From contig NZ_JAGGNV010000020.1 in assembly GCF_018614955.1 (NCBI RefSeq), forward strand, positions 62,001-126,000: DNA of 64,000 bases, given 5' to 3'. The notes beneath the pieces are model-generated. The model was not told the origin of the DNA. It ran no database searches and saw only the letters and a list, made by a program, of their open reading frames with translations. The stretch is from Variovorax paradoxus (GTDB taxonomy: Bacteria; Pseudomonadota; Gammaproteobacteria; Burkholderiales; Burkholderiaceae_C). Below, piece after piece: positions 58,924-64,000 of this stretch. Every line of letters begins with the position of its first letter. Position 1 is the first letter of the stretch. The position numbers and the translations under genes are program-made.

Positions 58924-58998
58924 GGGGTTGTCTCCTCTCAGGCGGTGTCGTTCGCGCCGGAAATCCCGCGCGGGAAGGCGCAGCTTACGCCCTGTGCC

Positions 58999-59032
58999 GT
59001 TGCAATTGGCGCCACAATGGTTGCATATTGCG
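58999..59032. promoter_or_regulatory. Direct-repeat operator between the liu operon and the AraC regulator
   Basis: GTTGCAATTGGCG (from 58999) and GTTGCATATTGCG (from 59020) are imperfect direct repeats 21 bp apart, or two helical turns, in the 130-bp divergent region. This is the usual layout of AraC-family half-sites. The likely binder is the adjacent regulator. Confidence 0.55.
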
Positions 59033-59053
59033 TCACTGAGACCGCCCTCCCCC

Positions 59054-60112
59054 ATGTCCTCCTCCCTCTTCAAACCGGCCGTCCGCGCCGCCACGCCCAT
59101 GGCCTTCGTGCGAGCGATCGTGCTGGGCTACGAGCGCTACGGCATGGATCCGGCCAAGGCCCTGGCACAGGCACAGATTGCGCCGCGCGATCTGAAGAAC
59201 GCGCAGGGCCGCGTAACGGCCGCGCAGTTCGAGGTGCTGTCGGGCTTCGCGATGCAGGAGCTCGACGACGAGGCGCTCGGCTGGTTCAGCCGCCGGCTGC
59301 CCTGGGGCACCTACGGCATGCTGTGCCGCGCCTCGCTGAGCTCGCCGAACCTGGGCGTCGCAATCAAGCGCTGGTGCCGGCACCACCGGCTGCTGACCGA
59401 CGACATCACGCTCGAGCTGAAGGTGGCGGGCGGTGCGGCGACGGTGTCGATCCGCGAGCACGCTGAGCTCAGCGCCTTGCGCGAGTTCTGCCTGGTGTCG
59501 AACCTGCGATTCCTGCATGGCTATGCCTCCTGGGTCATCGATTCGCGGGTCTCGTTGCGCGAGGCCACCTTTCCCTTCGAGGCGCCGCCGCACCGCGATG
59601 CCTACCCGCTGATGTTCGGCGGCGCGCTGCGCTTCGGCGCCGAGGCGGCGAGCTACAGCTTCGACGAACGCTACCTGGCCCTGCCGCTGCAGCGCGACGA
59701 GCAGGCGCTGCGCACCATGCTGCGACGCGCGCTGCCGCTCACGGTGCTGCAGTACCGCCGCGACCGCCTGCTGGGCCAGCGCGTGCGCGAGCTGCTGCGC
59801 ACGCGCGGCAGGGAGGCCGCCACGGCCGAGGCGCTGGCCGCGATCCTGAACCTGTCGGCCCGCACGCTGCACCGGCAACTGCTGGAGGAAGGCGTTTCGC
59901 TGCAGGCGCTGAAGGACGAAGTGCGGCACGAGCAGGCGGCCGAGCAGTTGCGCCGCACCGAGCGGCCGATCAAGCAGATCGCGCTGGCGGTGGGATTTCG
60001 CAACGAAAAAAGCTTCTCCCGCGCCTTCCGGGCCTGGGCAGGTGTAACACCCGGCGCATTCCGTCGCGGCGGCGCATCGGCGGCCGGCCGAGGCCTTGTC
60101 TCGCGCGGATGA
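59054..60112 (+). CDS. AraC-family transcriptional regulator (probable liu regulator)
   Basis: This 352-residue regulator has an N-terminal Arabinose_bd-type sensor region (PF12625-like, about residues 20-215: [38 protein letters not shown]) and a C-terminal double helix-turn-helix (about 250-340: [20 protein letters not shown] and [33 protein letters not shown]). It is divergent from liuA and probably controls the leucine operon in response to a CoA ester or branched acid. In Pseudomonas the liu regulator is a MerR protein, so this would be a different control scheme. Confidence 0.88.
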   Translation: MSSSLFKPAVRAATPMAFVRAIVLGYERYGMDPAKALAQAQIAPRDLKNAQGRVTAAQFEVLSGFAMQELDDEALGWFSRRLPWGTYGMLCRASLSSPNLGVAIKRWCRHHRLLTDDITLELKVAGGAATVSIREHAELSALREFCLVSNLRFLHGYASWVIDSRVSLREATFPFEAPPHRDAYPLMFGGALRFGAEAASYSFDERYLALPLQRDEQALRTMLRRALPLTVLQYRRDRLLGQRVRELLRTRGREAATAEALAAILNLSARTLHRQLLEEGVSLQALKDEVRHEQAAEQLRRTERPIKQIALAVGFRNEKSFSRAFRAWAGVTPGAFRRGGASAAGRGLVSRG

Positions 60113-60195
60113 TCCGTGACAAAGTTCGGCGCTGCGCTCGCCGCCAGCACGCATCGCATGCCATTGACGAGCCCTCCCGCCCTAGGATCGAAGGC

Positions 60196-60396
60196 ATGCA
60201 CACTCCCGACACCGATACTTCCGAATACGCGGCCCTGGTCGAGTTCGCCGCGACCTCGGGCCGCTCGCGCATCCATCCCGCGGTGGTCGAGAACGCCGAC
60301 AAGCTGATCGCCCGCTTCTGGACGGCACGCGCCCAGGCGATGACCCAGGCCCTGGCCGCCATGGCCAAGGCGGCCACGCAGCGCACCAGCAGCTGA
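60196..60396 (+). CDS. Small hypothetical protein
   Basis: This 66-residue predicted protein begins at ATG 60196 with GGATCGAAGG upstream. It has a helical AEFAATSGRSRIHPAVVENADKLIARFW-like core and an Ala-rich C-terminal helix (AMTQALAAMAKAATQ). No family recognised. It is convergent with the HAD gene (14-bp gap). A longer in-frame ORF from 60109 has no ribosome-binding site. Confidence 0.5.
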   Translation: MHTPDTDTSEYAALVEFAATSGRSRIHPAVVENADKLIARFWTARAQAMTQALAAMAKAATQRTSS

Positions 60397-60410
60397 ATTT
60401 TTCTTTCCGT

Positions 60411-61094
60411 TCAGCGGTCCTGGGCGGCCAGCAGCGCCGGCAGCTGCGCCATGTCGCTGAACACCCGCGTCACGCCGACGGCCCGCAGCGCCTCCGGCCC
60501 GCTGTGGCCGAGGTCGGAAGGGCTGTAGCCGAACACGGTGGCGCCCGCGGCGACGCCGGCCGCTGCGCCGGTCACCGTGTCCTCGACCACCGCACAGCGC
60601 GCCGGATCGACGCCCAGCGCCGCGGCTGCCGCCAGGTACACGTCGGGCGCGGGCTTGGAGCGCGGCATCTCGTGGCCGCTGAAGATGCGGCCGGCGAAGC
60701 AGTCGAGGATGCCGATCTTGTCGAGCTGCAGTTCCACCTTGTGGCGGTCGGCGCCCGACGCGCAGGCGATGCGACCGTCGAGCGCCGCATGCAGCGCGCG
60801 CACCGCGCCGGCCGCGTTGGGGATCGCGACCAGCTCGCGTTCGAGCGCGGCGTTGCGGCGGCCGCGAAAGCCGTGCAGCCATTCGGGGGTGATGACGAAG
60901 CCGGTGTTGGCCTCGATCAGCGCGACTTCGTCCTTCACCGCCTTGCCGGTGAAGAGGCGCATCGACTCCTCCACCGTGAGCTGCCAGCCGAGCTCGCCGA
61001 GCATCTCGGCGAGCACGCGGTTGGTGATGGGTTCGGAGTCGACGAGGACGCCGTCGCAGTCGAAGAGGACGGCGTCGAAGGGGATGGAAGGCAT
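60411..61094 (-). CDS. HAD-family phosphatase (beta-phosphoglucomutase-like)
   Basis: This 227-residue HAD subfamily IA hydrolase has motif I LFDCDGVLVDSEP near residue 8, CASGADRHKV as motif II near 111, SKPAPDVYLAAA as motif III near 145 and VVEDTVTGAAAG as motif IV near 167, with a small helical cap. It resembles phosphoglycolate or 6-phosphogluconate phosphatases; substrate not assigned. The ATG at 61094 is preferred over an in-frame GTG/ATG ten codons upstream. Confidence 0.88.
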   Translation of the reverse strand: MPSIPFDAVLFDCDGVLVDSEPITNRVLAEMLGELGWQLTVEESMRLFTGKAVKDEVALIEANTGFVITPEWLHGFRGRRNAALERELVAIPNAAGAVRALHAALDGRIACASGADRHKVELQLDKIGILDCFAGRIFSGHEMPRSKPAPDVYLAAAAALGVDPARCAVVEDTVTGAAAGVAAGATVFGYSPSDLGHSGPEALRAVGVTRVFSDMAQLPALLAAQDR

Positions 61095-61117
61095 GGGCCC
61101 GATGGTAAACAATGTGG

Positions 61118-61196
61118 CCCCCACGCTCCCTCACTTCGTGTAGTCGCTGCCCCCCGAGGGGGCCGCAGGCCGCCTTGGGGCGGCCCGACGCCGGCC
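61118..61196 (+). repeat. Palindromic repeat element copy D
   Basis: This copy has the same leader as copy A (CCCCCACGCTCCC, CACTTCGTGTAG), the GCCCCCCGAGGGGGC hairpin and the CCGCCTTGGGGCGG hairpin. It lies between thiC and the HAD gene, 11 bp from the thiC stop, in the opposite orientation to both. Confidence 0.9.
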
Positions 61197-61206
61197 TGGA
61201 CCCTCG

Positions 61207-63270
<2,064 letters not shown>

Positions 63271-63311
63271 GGCCGATTCTAGGCCTCGTTCGCGGCCGGG
63301 ATCAAGCGGTA

Positions 63312-64000
63312 TCAAGCAGCATGGGCGGCGACGCGCGCCGCGCCGGCCTGCGGAGCCTCTTCATCGGCCTCGATCGCGGCGGCGGCGGCCCAGGCCGAGA
63401 GCCCTCCCGCCAGCACGCGCACGCGCGGCAAACCGGCCTTCATCAGCACGCGCGCGGCGGCGATGGCGGACTCGTCGTTCGGGCAGTCGCAGAACACGAT
63501 GAGCTCGCGCCCGTCGGAGAACGCGGCGAGCTGCGACGGAAGCTCGCGCAGCCCGATGCCGACGGCGCCCGGAATCGCGCGCGGGTCCAGCGCGCGGCCT
63601 TCGGCGGAGCGCACGTCGATCAGCGTCGGACGCTCGCCGGCGGCGAAGGCTTCGCGCAAGTCGCCGACCTCGATCTGATCGATGTCCTCGGCCGCGAGCG
63701 CGATCCGGCGCCGGCGATAGCGCCATGCGACGAAAGCCGCGAGCAGCAGCGTGCCGACGACCGCGGCCGTGAGGCCGACGCTGGACAGCACCGACAGCAC
63801 GTCCTGGATCGCGGCATGGAAGAGGCGGCCGAGCATGAGGAAGCCCAGCGTCCAGATCAGCGCGGCCACGGTCTCGTAGGAGAGGAAGCGCGTGTTCGAC
63901 ATGCCCAGAGCGCCCGCCATCGGCGGCGCGACCACCGACACGCCCGGCACGAACTTGGCCGCGATCAGCGACAACCCGCCCCAGCGGCCGAGGATGGCCT
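63312..64000 (-). CDS. DedA-family membrane protein fused to a rhodanese domain (5' part missing)
   Basis: The reading frame runs off the window's right edge, so the start is missing. The visible part begins AILGRWGGLSLIAAKFVPGVSVVAPPMAGALGM, the DedA/SNARE-associated core loop, with two membrane spans after it (about visible residues 45-90). A basic RYRRRRIA stretch follows, then a rhodanese domain with DVRSAEGRALDPRAIPGAVGI and VFCDCPNDES as the Cys loop. DedA proteins take part in lipid flipping. The fusion to a sulfurtransferase-like domain is a recurrent architecture, and the role of the rhodanese part is unknown. Confidence 0.9.
   Translation of the reverse strand, partial: AILGRWGGLSLIAAKFVPGVSVVAPPMAGALGMSNTRFLSYETVAALIWTLGFLMLGRLFHAAIQDVLSVLSSVGLTAAVVGTLLLAAFVAWRYRRRRIALAAEDIDQIEVGDLREAFAAGERPTLIDVRSAEGRALDPRAIPGAVGIGLRELPSQLAAFSDGRELIVFCDCPNDESAIAAARVLMKAGLPRVRVLAGGLSAWAAAAAIEADEEAPQAGAARVAAHAA

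Overview
This 64 kb window is chromosomal DNA from a GC-rich betaproteobacterium (roughly two-thirds G+C by eye). The closest fit is a Comamonadaceae member such as Variovorax, judged from memory of the gene content: a Bug/TctC solute-binding protein, a complete liu leucine pathway, a double-length UvrA, ahcY-tlyA-metF behind an SAH riboswitch, and ybeZ-ybeY beside ruvA. I could not run a database search, so the genus is an inference. Almost all the DNA is coding and there are many 4-bp ATGA/GTGA overlaps. I see no insertion sequence, prophage, integron or CRISPR array.

Layout. 1-5 kb: end of an enoyl-CoA hydratase gene, an ECF sigma/anti-sigma pair divergent from a VWA lipoprotein, a tRNA with CAT anticodon, and three small genes. 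5-9.2 kb: a glycolipid glycosyltransferase with an LpxH-like phosphoesterase, then ruvB with the Co/Ni exporter gene dmeF. 9.3-15.7 kb: a tightly packed plus-strand operon resembling E. coli ynbABCD (CDP-alcohol transferase, hydrolase-methyltransferase, PAP2-tyrosine-phosphatase, membrane protein, PlsC-like acyltransferase, CdsA-like cytidylyltransferase, YdeI-like protein). It lies between ruvB and ruvA and looks like a self-contained phospholipid-headgroup pathway of unknown product. 15.7-25 kb: ruvA, ybeZ-ybeY, dtd-CDF exporter, FecR and lipoprotein, tyrS, M23 peptidase, anmK, erpA, rpsI and rplM. 25.4-30.1 kb: rlmJ, rlpA, and the metF-tlyA-ahcY methyl-cycle operon with an SAH riboswitch. 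30.4-31.8 kb: a lipoprotein gene with a (GGGGGT)n tract, broken by an in-frame amber codon. 32-37.8 kb: prfC, a HAD phosphatase, a DUF4399 protein, trxC, a Bug receptor, and a histone-deacetylase-like amidohydrolase overlapping uvrA. 37.8-43.7 kb: a 1960-residue UvrA containing two complete UvrA units. 43.9-47 kb: a LivK-like receptor, a small membrane protein and an MHS transporter. 47.2-58.9 kb: the leucine/isovalerate (liu) operon, divergent from an AraC-type regulator. 60-64 kb: a small protein, a HAD phosphatase, thiC behind a TPP riboswitch, and the end of a DedA-rhodanese fusion gene.

How the genes work together. The liu genes (isovaleryl-CoA dehydrogenase, methylcrotonyl-CoA carboxylase alpha and beta, methylglutaconyl-CoA hydratase, HMG-CoA lyase, an acyl-CoA ligase) give a complete route from isovaleryl-CoA to acetoacetate plus acetyl-CoA. 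ahcY, tlyA and metF link SAH removal, RNA methylation and methyl-folate supply. anmK, the M23 peptidase and RlpA act on the cell wall.

Most notable: (i) the ynb-like lipid operon inside the ruv locus; (ii) the tandem UvrA, whose first half carries a palindromic repeat element as an in-frame peptide insert; (iii) a four-copy family of two-hairpin palindromic elements, two copies of which (8 kb apart, opposite orientation) match at 91 of 92 bases; (iv) the amber-interrupted lipoprotein gene with a strong G-quadruplex motif; (v) a pair of 21-bp-spaced direct repeats at the AraC/liu promoter.
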